A stretch of DNA of 64,000 bases from Mesorhizobium_G sp049840935 (GTDB lineage Bacteria; Pseudomonadota; Alphaproteobacteria; Rhizobiales; Rhizobiaceae): positions 248,001 through 312,000 of the forward strand of contig JASGJA010000016.1 of assembly GCA_049840935.1 (NCBI GenBank), written 5' to 3'. Both the position numbers and the translations under genes were made by a program. Shown here one piece after another: positions 45,168 to 53,908 of this stretch (positions are counted from its first letter, which is position 1; each line of letters opens with the position of its first letter). Below the pieces are notes generated by a model that made no database searches, was not told the DNA's origin, and saw only the letters and a program-made list of their open reading frames with translations.

Positions 45168-47292
45168 ATGAACCAGCACGCCAGCATTCAGCAAGCCAAG
45201 GTGAAAATAGGCCATTCGGCATGCCCGCATGACTGTCCCTCGACTTGTGCGCTGGATGTTGAACTGCTTGGGCCGGATCGTATCGGGCGGGTCCATGGCG
45301 CGAAGGAAAACACCTACACTGCTGGGGTGATCTGCGCCAAGGTCGCGCGATACTCCGAACGTATCCACCATCCAGACCGGCTGCTGAAACCGCTTGTACG
45401 CGCTGGAGCCAAGGGTGACGGGCTGTGGAAAGAGGCAAGTTGGGAAGCTGCGCTCGATCTGGTGGCTGAGAAATTTATCGAGGCGGAAGCGCGGCTCGGC
45501 AGCGAAACAGTGTGGCCTTATTTTTACGCGGGCACTATGGGGCTGGTGCAGCGCGATGGAATCGACCGGCTGCGGCATGCCAAAAAATATTCCGGCTTTT
45601 TTGGCTCGATCTGCACGAATCTCGCATGGACTGGATGGGTGGCCGGAACCGGCTCGCTGCGCGGCGCAGACCCGCGCGAAATGGCGAAATCCGATTGTGT
45701 TGTGATCTGGGGCACCAATGCCGTGGTGACACAGGTCAATGTGATGACGCATGCTGTCCGCGCTCGAAAAGAGCGCGGTGCGAAGATCGTCGTGATCGAT
45801 ATTTACGACAATGCGACGATGAAACAGGCCGATATTGGACTGGTGCTGAAGCCGGGAACGGACGGCGCGCTGGCCTGCGCGGTGATGCATGTGCTGTTCC
45901 GCGAAGGACTGGCAGACCGCGAATATCTGGCCCGTTTTGCGGATGATCCGGCCGGACTGGAAGCCCATTTGCAAAATCGCACGCCGGAATGGGCTGCGGC
46001 GATAACCGGGCTATCGGTCGAGGAGATCGAGGCGTTTGCGCGGCTCGTAGGCACGACTAAGCGGACGTTCTTCCGGCTGGGCTATGGCTTTGCGCGCCAG
46101 CGTAACGGTGCCGTGAACATGCACGCGGCATTATCGATACCGGCGGTAACCGGCGCGTGGCAATATGAAGGCGGCGGCGCTTTTCATTCCAATTCAGGCG
46201 TGCTGAAACTCAATACGGAGAGCGTGCAGGGAACACGCCTGATCGACCCGTCGATACGGCATCTGGACCAGTCGCGCATCGGGCCTGTTTTGGTGGGCGA
46301 TCCGAGCGCGCTAAATGGCGGGCCACCAGTCACCGCGATGCTGATCCAAAACACGAATCCGGCAAATGTTGCGCCTGAACAGCGGCTGGTGAAGCAGGGT
46401 TTCCTGCGCGACGATCTGTTCACCTGTGTGCACGAGCAGTTCATGACGGATACGGCGAAACTCGCCGATGTCGTGCTGCCCGCAACGATGTTTCTGGAGC
46501 ATGACGATATTTACAAGGGCGGCGGCAACCAACACATCACGCTTGGCCCCAAGCTGATCGATCCGCCGGTCGGGCCGCGCACAAATCACTATGTGATTGA
46601 GGAATTGGCCAAGCGGCTGGGTGTGGCACACATGCCCGGATTCGGTATGACCGAACGCGAGCACATCGAGATTATGCTGGAAAAGAAGGGGCTCGGCAGT
46701 TTCGAAATCATTCAAGCAAGAGCGCTGGGCCGATTTGCAGCCGGATTTTGAGACAGCGCATTTTCTTGGCGGATTTGGCCATCGGGATGGAAAGTTCAAG
46801 TTCAAGCCGGATTGGACCGGTCAGCCGGGTCCGAACCGCCCGCCCAAGAGTATTGGGATATACGGTCCGGCTGATCAGTTGCCGGAATTCCCCGATCATG
46901 TGGATTTGATCGAAGTAGCGGATGAGGCGCATCCGTTCCGGTTGGCGACTTCTCCGGCGCGGTCGTTTCTCAATTCGACGTTTACAGAAACGCCAAGCTC
47001 CGCAAAACGCGAGGGACGACCGGAATTGCTGGTTCATTCGCAAGATGCTTCGGCACTCGGATTGGTCGAAGGCGACAGGGTGGAGATCGGCAACCAGCGC
47101 GGCGAAGTCGTTCTGCACGTGAAATTGTTCGATGGCATAAAGCGCGGTGTGGTGATTGCGGAAGGCATTTGGCCCAACAGCGCTCACGAACGCGGTGAAG
47201 GCATCAACGTGCTGACCGGTGCTGATGCCCCTGCGCCATATGGTGGCGCGGCTTTTCATGACAATAAAGTGTGGGTGCGGAAGGCCGGTTAA
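45168..47292 (+). pseudogene. Molybdopterin-dependent oxidoreductase, frameshifted as sequenced
   Basis: This is a DMSO-reductase-family enzyme with bis-MGD cofactor. The N-terminal cysteines C19, C23, C27 and C56 bind a 4Fe-4S cluster. The first 515 residues cover the large catalytic domains; the molydopterin-dinucleotide-binding C-terminal domain (ARSFLNSTF, HSQDASALGLVEGDRVEI) lies in the +1 frame. The join is near 46711-46713, where removing one base gives a continuous protein through KQERWADLQPDFETAHF. Repaired length is about 707 residues. No signal peptide or partner subunit is visible; substrate unknown. It relies on molybdopterin made by MoaD/MoaE. Confidence 0.85.
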
Positions 47293-47997
47293 CTACGGCG
47301 TGATGCGCGCGAGACGTTCCAGATCAGGCAAATCGGGGAGAGGTGAGGGCGAGGATATCGAGGAATCCGCACCGCCATCCTCGAAGCCACTGCAAACTGT
47401 GCGGCCATGCTCCATTCGCACTTTGCCCTCGGCAACCAGCCGGAGGGCGATGGGATAAAGCCGGTGCTCCTGCTTCAAAACGCGTGCCGAAAGCGCCGCC
47501 TCGGTGTCATTCGACAAAACCGGTACGGCGGCCTGCGCAATGATCGGCCCGTCATCCATGTCAGCGGTGACGAAATGCACAGTGCAGCCATGCACGCGCA
47601 CGCCAGCGTCAATCGCGCGGCGGTGCGAGTTCAGGCCCTTGAAAAGCGGAAGCAAGGAGGGGTGGATGTTGATCATGCGGCCCTGCCATTGGGACACAAA
47701 ACCCGGCGTAAGCAGGCGCATATAGCCAGCGAGCGCAACAATATCGGCCTTGAACGCTTTCAAATGCGCGTCGATGGCAGCGTCGTGCGCTTCCTTGGAA
47801 TCGAAATCGCGGCGGGACACGACGAGGGTCGGAATGCCCTGGGATGATGCGAAATGCAGACCAGCCGCATCCGCCTGATCCGAGATTACGCATACGATCT
47901 CGGCAGGGTAATCCTGTTCGACAGCGGCGTTGACCAGCGCCGCCATGTTCGAGCCACGCCCCGAAATGAGGACGGCAACGCGCTTGCGCTCGTTCAT
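47293..47997 (-). CDS. purN: Phosphoribosylglycinamide formyltransferase
   Basis: PurN transfers formyl from 10-formyl-tetrahydrofolate to GAR in purine synthesis. From ATG 47997 (MNERKRVAVLISGRGSNMAAL) the protein is 234 residues. The catalytic Asn-His-Asp set lies in MINIHPSLLPLFKG (Asn and His) and the aspartate in DDGPIIAQ. The ATG overlaps the purM stop (ATGA). The last 30 residues are a non-conserved Ser/Pro tail. Confidence 0.95.
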   Translation of the reverse strand: MNERKRVAVLISGRGSNMAALVNAAVEQDYPAEIVCVISDQADAAGLHFASSQGIPTLVVSRRDFDSKEAHDAAIDAHLKAFKADIVALAGYMRLLTPGFVSQWQGRMINIHPSLLPLFKGLNSHRRAIDAGVRVHGCTVHFVTADMDDGPIIAQAAVPVLSNDTEAALSARVLKQEHRLYPIALRLVAEGKVRMEHGRTVCSGFEDGGADSSISSPSPLPDLPDLERLARITP

Positions 47998-49118
47998 AGT
48001 CCGATTGCTCCACGATAAATGACGCCGGTTTCGCGGCGGGGGACGATGCGGCCAATAGGCGTGACGGTTTCGCCCGCCTCTTGCAGCACAGCGGCAACCT
48101 GTGCGGCCTGACCGTTTGCAACAACGATAATCATGCCGATGCCGCAGTTGAAAGTGCGCATCATTTCTTCCGGCGCAACACCGCCCGTCTTGTTCAGCCA
48201 TGAGAAGACTGGCGGCACGTCGATGGTTTCGAGATCGAGTTCGGCGGAGAAATCTTTCGGCAGCACGCGCGGAATGTTGTCCGGGAATCCGCCGCCTGTG
48301 ATGTGCGCCAGCGCCTTGATGCCGTGCGTGGAACGGATGGCTTTGAGCACAGAGCGGACATAGATGCGGGTCGGTTCAAGCAGGGCTTCGCCGAGCGTGA
48401 GGTCCGGCGCGAATGGAGCCTTGTCGTTCCAGCCCACGCCGCTGGCGGCCACGATGCGGCGCACCAGCGAATATCCGTTCGAGTGAACGCCGGAGGATGC
48501 GAGACCGAGCAGCACGTCGCCTTCAACAATATCGTCCGTGGGAAGCAATTGACCGCGCTCTGCCGCGCCGACTGCGAAGCCCGCAAGATCGTAATCGCCT
48601 TCGCGATACATGCCGGGCATTTCCGCCGTTTCGCCGCCGATGAGCGCGCAGCCAGCCTGACGACAACCCTCGGCAATGCCCTTTACGATGGCAACGCCCT
48701 GCTCGGGATCAAGCTTGCCGGTCGCGAAATAGTCGAGGAAGAACAGCGGTTCCGCACCCTGAACGACGAGGTCGTTCACGCACATGGCAACGAGGTCGAT
48801 GCCGATCGTGTCGTGCTTACCGGCGTCGATAGCGATTTTGAGCTTGGTGCCAACGCCATCATTGGCCGCGACGAGTACGGGGTCCGTGAAGCCCGCGGCT
48901 TTGAGATCGAACAAACCACCGAAGCCGCCGATTTCGCCATCGGCACCGGGGCGGCGGGTGGCGCGCACCAGCGGCTTGATCCTTTCGACCATATCGTTGC
49001 CGGCATCGATGTCGACACCTGCATCGGCGTAGGTCAGTCCGTTCTTCCTGCCCGTTCTTCTTATCCTGCATCGCGCGTCATCGTCTGTTTGCCGGTTTTC
49101 TTGCCGCGCTCTTTGCAT
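47994..49118 (-). CDS. purM: Phosphoribosylformylglycinamidine cyclo-ligase
   Basis: PurM closes the imidazole ring to give AIR. The body from NGLTYADAGVDIDAGN onward matches the family well: GGFGGLFDL, ANDGVGTKLKIA, CVNDLVVQGAEPLFFLDY and GGGFPDNIPRVLP. The N-terminus is doubtful. The first 25 residues from 49118 are unlike PurM. An ATG at 49071 in the neighbouring frame would read MQDKKNGQ and then join NGLTYAD if one base near 49041-49047 were removed, giving a normal start. Stop overlaps purN. Confidence 0.92.
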   Translation of the reverse strand: MQRARQENRQTDDDARCRIRRTGRKNGLTYADAGVDIDAGNDMVERIKPLVRATRRPGADGEIGGFGGLFDLKAAGFTDPVLVAANDGVGTKLKIAIDAGKHDTIGIDLVAMCVNDLVVQGAEPLFFLDYFATGKLDPEQGVAIVKGIAEGCRQAGCALIGGETAEMPGMYREGDYDLAGFAVGAAERGQLLPTDDIVEGDVLLGLASSGVHSNGYSLVRRIVAASGVGWNDKAPFAPDLTLGEALLEPTRIYVRSVLKAIRSTHGIKALAHITGGGFPDNIPRVLPKDFSAELDLETIDVPPVFSWLNKTGGVAPEEMMRTFNCGIGMIIVVANGQAAQVAAVLQEAGETVTPIGRIVPRRETGVIYRGAIGL

Positions 49119-49251
49119 GAACTGGCGCGCGCTTCAACAAAACACATCCATTGAGTTATGGATAAATCAGATCACGAGCCTGGACCACTTGCCTCCGGCC
49201 TCTCTCTCGACCATTTACGGGCAAACATAAGAAAACGCTGGAAACGCCTGA

Positions 49252-49803
49252 TTGACTATACCGAATCTCATCACGATCCTGCGGTTTTTGCTGGTTCCAG
49301 GTGTCGTTTACGCGCTTTTGAGCGGAGAATGGGGCTGGGCTTTCGTTGGATTCGTCGTGGCGGGCGTTTCTGATGCGGTCGATGGTTTTGTCGCCCGACA
49401 CTTCCAGCAGGTGTCGACGCTCGGGACTTATCTCGACCCGGTGGCGGACAAGGTGCTGCTGGTGAGCGTGTTTATCGTGCTGGGCTATCTTAACCAGTTG
49501 CCCCTGTGGTTGGTGATAGCAGTGGTTTCACGCGATGCGCTGATTGTTTGCGCCGTGCTGCTGTCTTTCGTGATCGGAAATCCGGTTGAGATGAAACCGC
49601 TGATGGTTTCGAAAGTTAACACAGCGGTTCAGATCATGTTGGCCGCGTTTATTCTAGGCGAACAAACCTTCAGTGCGGACACCGGCATCATGAGGACCTC
49701 ACTCGTCGCGGCAAGCGGGCTCTTGACCATTGCGTCCGCCGCTGCCTATCTCGTGGCCTGGCTGAGGCATATGACAACGAATGGCGAAAACGCTCCCTCC
49801 TAA
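49252..49803 (+). CDS. CDP-alcohol phosphatidyltransferase family protein
   Basis: This 183-residue membrane protein is a second PgsA-like enzyme with the signature DAVDGFVAR and GTYLDPVADKVLL. It may make phosphatidylglycerol phosphate, cardiolipin or another phospholipid; the sequence does not decide. It starts at TTG 49252: an in-frame stop ends one base before, so no upstream start exists, and GGAAA lies ten bases upstream. Its end overlaps the AI-2E permease gene by 23 bases. Confidence 0.85.
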   Translation: MTIPNLITILRFLLVPGVVYALLSGEWGWAFVGFVVAGVSDAVDGFVARHFQQVSTLGTYLDPVADKVLLVSVFIVLGYLNQLPLWLVIAVVSRDALIVCAVLLSFVIGNPVEMKPLMVSKVNTAVQIMLAAFILGEQTFSADTGIMRTSLVAASGLLTIASAAAYLVAWLRHMTTNGENAPS

Positions 49804-50989
49804 GGAAGAAGCCCTCGCGGAGGCTGCGCTAAGCCTCGCGTTGCGCCGCCAAATCCGCTTCTGGCTCATTGCCGTGGCGGTGTTTGCGATTTTCCTCTAC
49901 ATGTTCAGCGATATATTGCTGCCGTTTCTGGCGGGCCTCGCGCTGGCGTATTTCCTCGATCCGGTGGCGGACAGGCTGCAAAAGCTTGGCTTTTCACGGC
50001 TGATGGCGACGGTGATAATTCTTGTCACGTTCCTCATCATTGTTGTGCTGGGGCTGGTGATATTGATACCGCTGCTGGCCTCGCAGCTCACGGAATTTGC
50101 CGAGCGCCTGCCGCAATATCTGACGCAACTTCAATCACTTGTGACAAGTTTCAATCCCGAATGGTTGAAGCGCAATTTCGGTGTCGATCCATCGGCGTTG
50201 AGCGATGGGCTCAATTCGCTGATGACGTCGAGCGTTGGTATTCTGTCGACGGTATTTCAGTCGATCTGGAGTTCCAGCGTAAAGCTGTTTTCCATCGCGA
50301 GCTTGCTCGTGGTTACGCCGGTCGTGGCGTTTTACATGTTGCTGGATTGGGACCGCATGGTTGCTGTCGTGGATAGCTGGGTGCCGCGCGACCATGTCCA
50401 GACCGTGCGGCAGATTGCGCGGGATATTAATTCGGCAACTGCGGGATTTGTGCGTGGGCAGGGTACGCTATGCCTTGTACTTGGCGCGATGTACGCGTTC
50501 GGGCTGACGCTGGTTGGCCTGAATTTCGGCATTTTGATCGGCCTGTTTGCGGGACTGATTTCGTTCATTCCCTATGTAGGTTCGCTGACGGGACTGGCGC
50601 TTTCACTCGGTATTGCGTTTGTGCAGTTCTGGCCGGACTGGATCATGATTGCGCTGGTGGCCTGCGTGTTCTTTGTGGGGCAGTTCATCGAAGGAAATAT
50701 TTTGCAGCCGAGGCTCGTCGGCAAAAGCGTCGGTTTGCATCCGGTCTGGCTGATGTTTGCGCTGTTCGCATTTGGCGCGCTGTTCGGCTTTGTGGGATTG
50801 CTGATCGCGGTTCCTGCGGCCGCTGCTATCGCTGTGCTGATCCGGTTCGGTATTTCGCGCTATCTGGAATTGCCACTCTATAAAGGTCACGGTACGGACG
50901 AGAGCGTGGAATTCGTGCATGTCGAAGTGCTGGAAGCCGAGACGGTGCGCCGCAAGCCAACCCGGCCCACCGCAAAACGTGCGCAATGA
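49781..50989 (+). CDS. AI-2E family transporter (PerM-like permease)
   Basis: The 402-residue protein has about eight membrane segments and the family landmarks LPFLAGLALAYFLDPVADRL, VTPVVAFYMLLDWDRM, GLFAGLISFIPYVGS and VGQFIEGNILQPRLVGKSVGLHP. AI-2E/PerM proteins include autoinducer exporters and sodium/proton antiporters. In this order they regularly precede hdaA, to which this gene is coupled (ATGA overlap). Transport substrate is unknown. Confidence 0.9.
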   Translation: MAKTLPPKEEALAEAALSLALRRQIRFWLIAVAVFAIFLYMFSDILLPFLAGLALAYFLDPVADRLQKLGFSRLMATVIILVTFLIIVVLGLVILIPLLASQLTEFAERLPQYLTQLQSLVTSFNPEWLKRNFGVDPSALSDGLNSLMTSSVGILSTVFQSIWSSSVKLFSIASLLVVTPVVAFYMLLDWDRMVAVVDSWVPRDHVQTVRQIARDINSATAGFVRGQGTLCLVLGAMYAFGLTLVGLNFGILIGLFAGLISFIPYVGSLTGLALSLGIAFVQFWPDWIMIALVACVFFVGQFIEGNILQPRLVGKSVGLHPVWLMFALFAFGALFGFVGLLIAVPAAAAIAVLIRFGISRYLELPLYKGHGTDESVEFVHVEVLEAETVRRKPTRPTAKRAQ

Positions 50990-51687
50990 ACCATTCGACA
51001 ATGCCGCAACAACTGCCCCTCGATCTGGCAGGGACGCCCGCCTTCTCGCGGGATGATCTGGTCGTGACCGAAGCCAATGCGGCGGCGGTTTCGCTTATCG
51101 ACCGATGGCCGGATTGGCCTGCGCCTGTAGTGGTGCTGGCGGGACCGGCGGGCAGCGGCAAATCGCATCTTGCTGCGATCTGGCGTGCGCAGGCGAATGC
51201 ATCCGTCGTGAAGGCTGACGCAATCGAGCAGAGCATTGCTCAGATTCGGGAATCTGGGCCGTGGCTGCTGGATGATGCAGATATTGCTGAACTGGACCAG
51301 AACGGGCTGTTTCATTTGATCAATCTCGCGCGCCAGCAAGGTTCGCATGTGCTGCTGACGGCGCGACGGTTCCCGGCGGCATGGGGGGTTACGTTGCCGG
51401 ACCTCGCCTCGCGGCTAAAGGCGGCGACGCTGATCGAGATTCACGAACCGGATGACGCGCTGCTGGCGGGCGTTATCACCAAGCTGTTTGCCGACAGGCA
51501 GATCGAGGTGGAGCCGCATACGGTGAACTATATCGTGCGGCGCATCGAGCGCTCGCTGGCGGCGGCGATCAATGTCGTGGAGCGGTTGGACTATGCCGCG
51601 CTTTCCCAACACAGCCGGATAACACGCGCGCTGGCCGCCGAAGTTATTACCTCGCTGGACGAGGGGCAGGGCGAACTGCCGCTGTGA
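50986..51687 (+). CDS. hdaA: DnaA-homologous regulator of replication initiation HdaA
   Basis: HdaA stimulates ATP hydrolysis by DnaA after initiation, acting with the DNA clamp. The 233-residue protein has an N-terminal clamp-binding motif QLPLDL (9-14) and a short AAA+ domain with Walker A GPAGSGKSH, but lacks the DnaA DNA-binding domain IV. The ATG overlaps the AI-2E permease stop. In related genomes a polyphosphate kinase gene often follows; here an FMN reductase gene does. Confidence 0.9.
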   Translation: MNHSTMPQQLPLDLAGTPAFSRDDLVVTEANAAAVSLIDRWPDWPAPVVVLAGPAGSGKSHLAAIWRAQANASVVKADAIEQSIAQIRESGPWLLDDADIAELDQNGLFHLINLARQQGSHVLLTARRFPAAWGVTLPDLASRLKAATLIEIHEPDDALLAGVITKLFADRQIEVEPHTVNYIVRRIERSLAAAINVVERLDYAALSQHSRITRALAAEVITSLDEGQGELPL

Positions 51688-51786
51688 AAACCTAAAGTCG
51701 AATAGCTTTGTGCTTGCAGTTGCGACCGAAACTTCGCAGCATCCCGCGCGTTCGACATTCTCCCAATAAACGGAACCGGAGTAAAA

Positions 51787-52371
51787 ATGAGCAAGCCCAA
51801 GATTGCGATCATCATAGGCTCAACCCGCGACACGCGCTTTGCCGACAAGCCGGCGCAATGGGTATTTGAGCAAGCAAAGAAGCGGGACGATCTGGATTTT
51901 GAACTGGTCGATCTGCGCGATTTCGATTTGCCGCTCTTTAATGAGGCAGCGTCGAACCTGTGGATGCCCTCAAAGGACGAACGTGCTGTCAAATGGCAGA
52001 ACAAGATCGGCGAGTTCGACGGCTATCTGTTCATTGTGGCGGAGTATAACCGCTCTATTACCGGCGCGCTGAAGAATGCGCTCGACCAGTGCTACAAGGA
52101 ATGGCTCCACAAGCCGATGGGCGCGGTGGCTTATGGCAGCGTCGGCGGTGCGCGTGCGCTCGAACATTTGCGGCTGATTTCAATTGAGTTGCAGATGGTG
52201 CCGGTGCGTAACGCGGTACACATTGGCGGCAGCGAGTTCATGAAGGTTTCGCCGTTGGGCGCAAACGAGCCGATGTCGGCGATTGAAAGCGTTCTACTGC
52301 CGTCGCTGAAAAATACGCTTGATGATCTCGCATGGTGGGGCAAGGCGACGAAGGCTGCGCGCGGCAAATAA
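51787..52371 (+). CDS. NADPH-dependent FMN reductase family protein
   Basis: The 194-residue flavodoxin-fold protein has the phosphate-binding GSTRDTRFADKPAQW and the flavin-binding AEYNRSITGALKNALDQCY and YGSVGGARALEHLR. Such enzymes reduce FMN, quinones or azo dyes with NAD(P)H. CGGAGT lies eight bases before the ATG. It is followed by a RIME1-like repeat. Confidence 0.9.
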   Translation: MSKPKIAIIIGSTRDTRFADKPAQWVFEQAKKRDDLDFELVDLRDFDLPLFNEAASNLWMPSKDERAVKWQNKIGEFDGYLFIVAEYNRSITGALKNALDQCYKEWLHKPMGAVAYGSVGGARALEHLRLISIELQMVPVRNAVHIGGSEFMKVSPLGANEPMSAIESVLLPSLKNTLDDLAWWGKATKAARGK

Positions 52372-52445
52372 TCGTGAACTCACACGCGGGTTATTGACAG
52401 GCCGCGGGAAGGGGCGCAGAGGCGCTTTCTGTGGTGAGCATCTTT

Positions 52446-52601
52446 ACCCCTCATCCGCCTGCCGGCACCTTCTCCCTCAAGGGGAGAAGGCGGATAATTG
52501 CAACGCTGGTTTAAATCTCCGCCGTTGCAAAATTGGCGAGGCTTTTCAGTTTTCGCCCTTCTCCCCTTGAGGGAGAAGGTGCCGGAAGGCGGATGAGGGG
52601 T
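52446..52601. repeat. RIME1-like intergenic palindromic repeat, copy 4 (variant core)
   Basis: The arms match the other copies (ACCCCTCATCCGCCTGCCGG to GGCGGATGAGGGGT), but the inner segment is different, with GGATAATTGCAACGCTGG and TTGGCGAGGCTTTTCAG. This is a second subfamily using the same ends. It lies between the FMN reductase gene and the corA leader. Confidence 0.85.
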
Positions 52602-52670
52602 CACTACAGAAGAGAGACGCACCAATTCCGCGGCAGTCATACGATTGTCGTGATGGAACAGGAAAGAACG

Positions 52671-52718
52671 ATGGAACCGGACGGTCGAAGACCCGCCCTC
52701 AATAAACCGTCCAGATGA
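52671..52718 (+). CDS. Candidate corA leader peptide (15 residues, MEPD start)
   Basis: ATG 52671 is preceded by AGGAAAG at ideal spacing and opens a 15-codon frame reading MEPDGRRPALNKPSR, ending at TGA 52716-52718, 52 bases before corA. The start MEPD equals that of MgtL, the magnesium-sensing leader peptide of enteric bacteria, whose acidic/proline residues destabilise the ribosome at low magnesium. Proline codons also occur at positions 8 and 13. The ORF overlaps alternative stem-loops, as expected of an attenuator. This is inference from sequence pattern only. Confidence 0.5.
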   Translation: MEPDGRRPALNKPSR

Positions 52719-52746
52719 TCTGACCGCAGGTCGGCTCCACGGACGG
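52679..52746 (+). promoter_or_regulatory. Mutually exclusive stems in the corA leader
   Basis: GGACGGT (52679-52685) can pair with ACCGTCC (52706-52712), both inside the short ORF. The same CCGTCC (52707-52712) can instead pair with GGACGG (52741-52746), enclosing a small hairpin CTGACC/GGTCGG (52720-52734). Ribosome progress on the short ORF could select between them. No T-run terminator is present, so control by Rho or translation would be needed. Confidence 0.45.
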
Positions 52747-52770
52747 AAAAGTTCGAGAAGGAGCACGGCG

Positions 52771-53751
52771 ATGCTGCGTATCTATGCCGGCCAGAACGGC
52801 CACCTCGTGCCAATAGCCGGATTGGAAGCGCTGGAGGGCTCACGCGCCCTGTGGCTGGACCTTTACAACCCAACTGCCGATGAAGTGCGGGAAGTCGAGC
52901 AGGCGCTGCAATTGGACATCCCGACCAAGGATGAGATGGCCGAGATCGAGCTTTCGGACCGGCTCTATCGCGAGCACGGCGCGGAATTCATGACCATGAC
53001 CGTGGTTGCGAACATCGACGAAAGCAGCATCAAATCGCCTGTAACCTTCATCCTTAAAGGCGAAACGCTGGTGACGGTTCGTCACGTCGAGCCCCGCCCA
53101 TTCCTGACTTACGCGGCGAAAGCACAGCGCGAGAGCGCAGAGCCTTGCACAACCGGCGAAATGACGATGCTCGGCCTGATCGAGGCGGTTATTGACCGCA
53201 CCGCTGACGCGCTGGAGCGTATCAGCGATGAGGTGGACGCCATTTCGCATGACGTGTTCCAGAACAAGGCCAAGACAGTGTCCAAGAAGACGCGCGATCT
53301 TCAATCGCTGATCGTGCAGATTGGCGTGAAAGGAGACTTGCTTACCAAGCTGCGGGAAAGCCTTGTGAGCATCCAGCGGCTGGCCAGCTATCATGGGGCG
53401 GTGGATAAGGCCGTACGAAAAGGCAAGAAGGATACGGCACAACGCATCCGGTTGATCCAGCGTGACGCCGCGTCTCTGGGCGACCATGCGATATTTCTGT
53501 CCGGCAAAATCAACTTCCTGCTCGATGCGACGCTGGGGCTTATCAATCTGGAGCAGAACCAGATCATCAAGATTTTCTCAGTCGCTGCGGTGGTGTTCCT
53601 GCCGCCGACAATGGTTGCTTCGATTTATGGCATGAATTTTGAGACGATGCCGGAATTGCACTTTTCCTACGGCTATCCGCTGGCGCTTGGCATTATGATT
53701 GCGTCGGCGCTTTTGCCATTCCTATATTTCAAACGGCGCGGCTGGCTTTAG
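52771..53751 (+). CDS. corA: Magnesium transporter CorA family protein
   Basis: CorA is a pentameric magnesium/cobalt channel. The 326-residue protein has a large cytoplasmic N-terminal domain with long helices and two C-terminal membrane segments; the first is followed by the selectivity signature YGMNF. The C-terminus is basic (YFKRRGWL), as is usual. GAAGGAG lies seven bases before the ATG. The upstream leader with a short ORF suggests post-initiation control by magnesium. Confidence 0.95.
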   Translation: MLRIYAGQNGHLVPIAGLEALEGSRALWLDLYNPTADEVREVEQALQLDIPTKDEMAEIELSDRLYREHGAEFMTMTVVANIDESSIKSPVTFILKGETLVTVRHVEPRPFLTYAAKAQRESAEPCTTGEMTMLGLIEAVIDRTADALERISDEVDAISHDVFQNKAKTVSKKTRDLQSLIVQIGVKGDLLTKLRESLVSIQRLASYHGAVDKAVRKGKKDTAQRIRLIQRDAASLGDHAIFLSGKINFLLDATLGLINLEQNQIIKIFSVAAVVFLPPTMVASIYGMNFETMPELHFSYGYPLALGIMIASALLPFLYFKRRGWL

Positions 53752-53796
53752 GGTCGGGCCCCGACTTCTTTCATTGATATAAAATCCGAGCTGTAA

Positions 53797-53829
53797 CGCA
53801 AAGTGAATCCATGACGGATTCACTTTGCG
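53797..53829. promoter_or_regulatory. Perfect 14-base inverted repeat downstream of corA
   Basis: CGCAAAGTGAATCC (53797-53810) and GGATTCACTTTGCG (53816-53829) are exact complements with a 5-base loop. No T-run follows, so a standard terminator is unlikely; it may be a Rho-related stabiliser, a protein-binding site before the next gene, or a small mobile repeat remnant. Confidence 0.5.
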
Positions 53830-53908
53830 CATCGCTCGCTCTACAATCTGCCTCTCTCGCCAGATCCGCGAGAATTCCGAGAATTATTAAATTTCCAGGG
53901 GTTTTTGC

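Larger units (their letters stand above)
52372..52770. other. Intergenic region: repeat copy 4 and corA leader
   Basis: This 399-base gap holds a RIME1-like repeat (52446-52601) and then a 170-base corA leader containing a short ORF with overlapping stem-loops. Both are described separately. No other coding sequence is seen. Confidence 0.75.

Noticed and set aside
21195..52601. CRISPR array from the recurrent palindromic repeats
   Set aside because: Copies lie kilobases apart with no spacers and no cas genes; they are intergenic mosaic elements.
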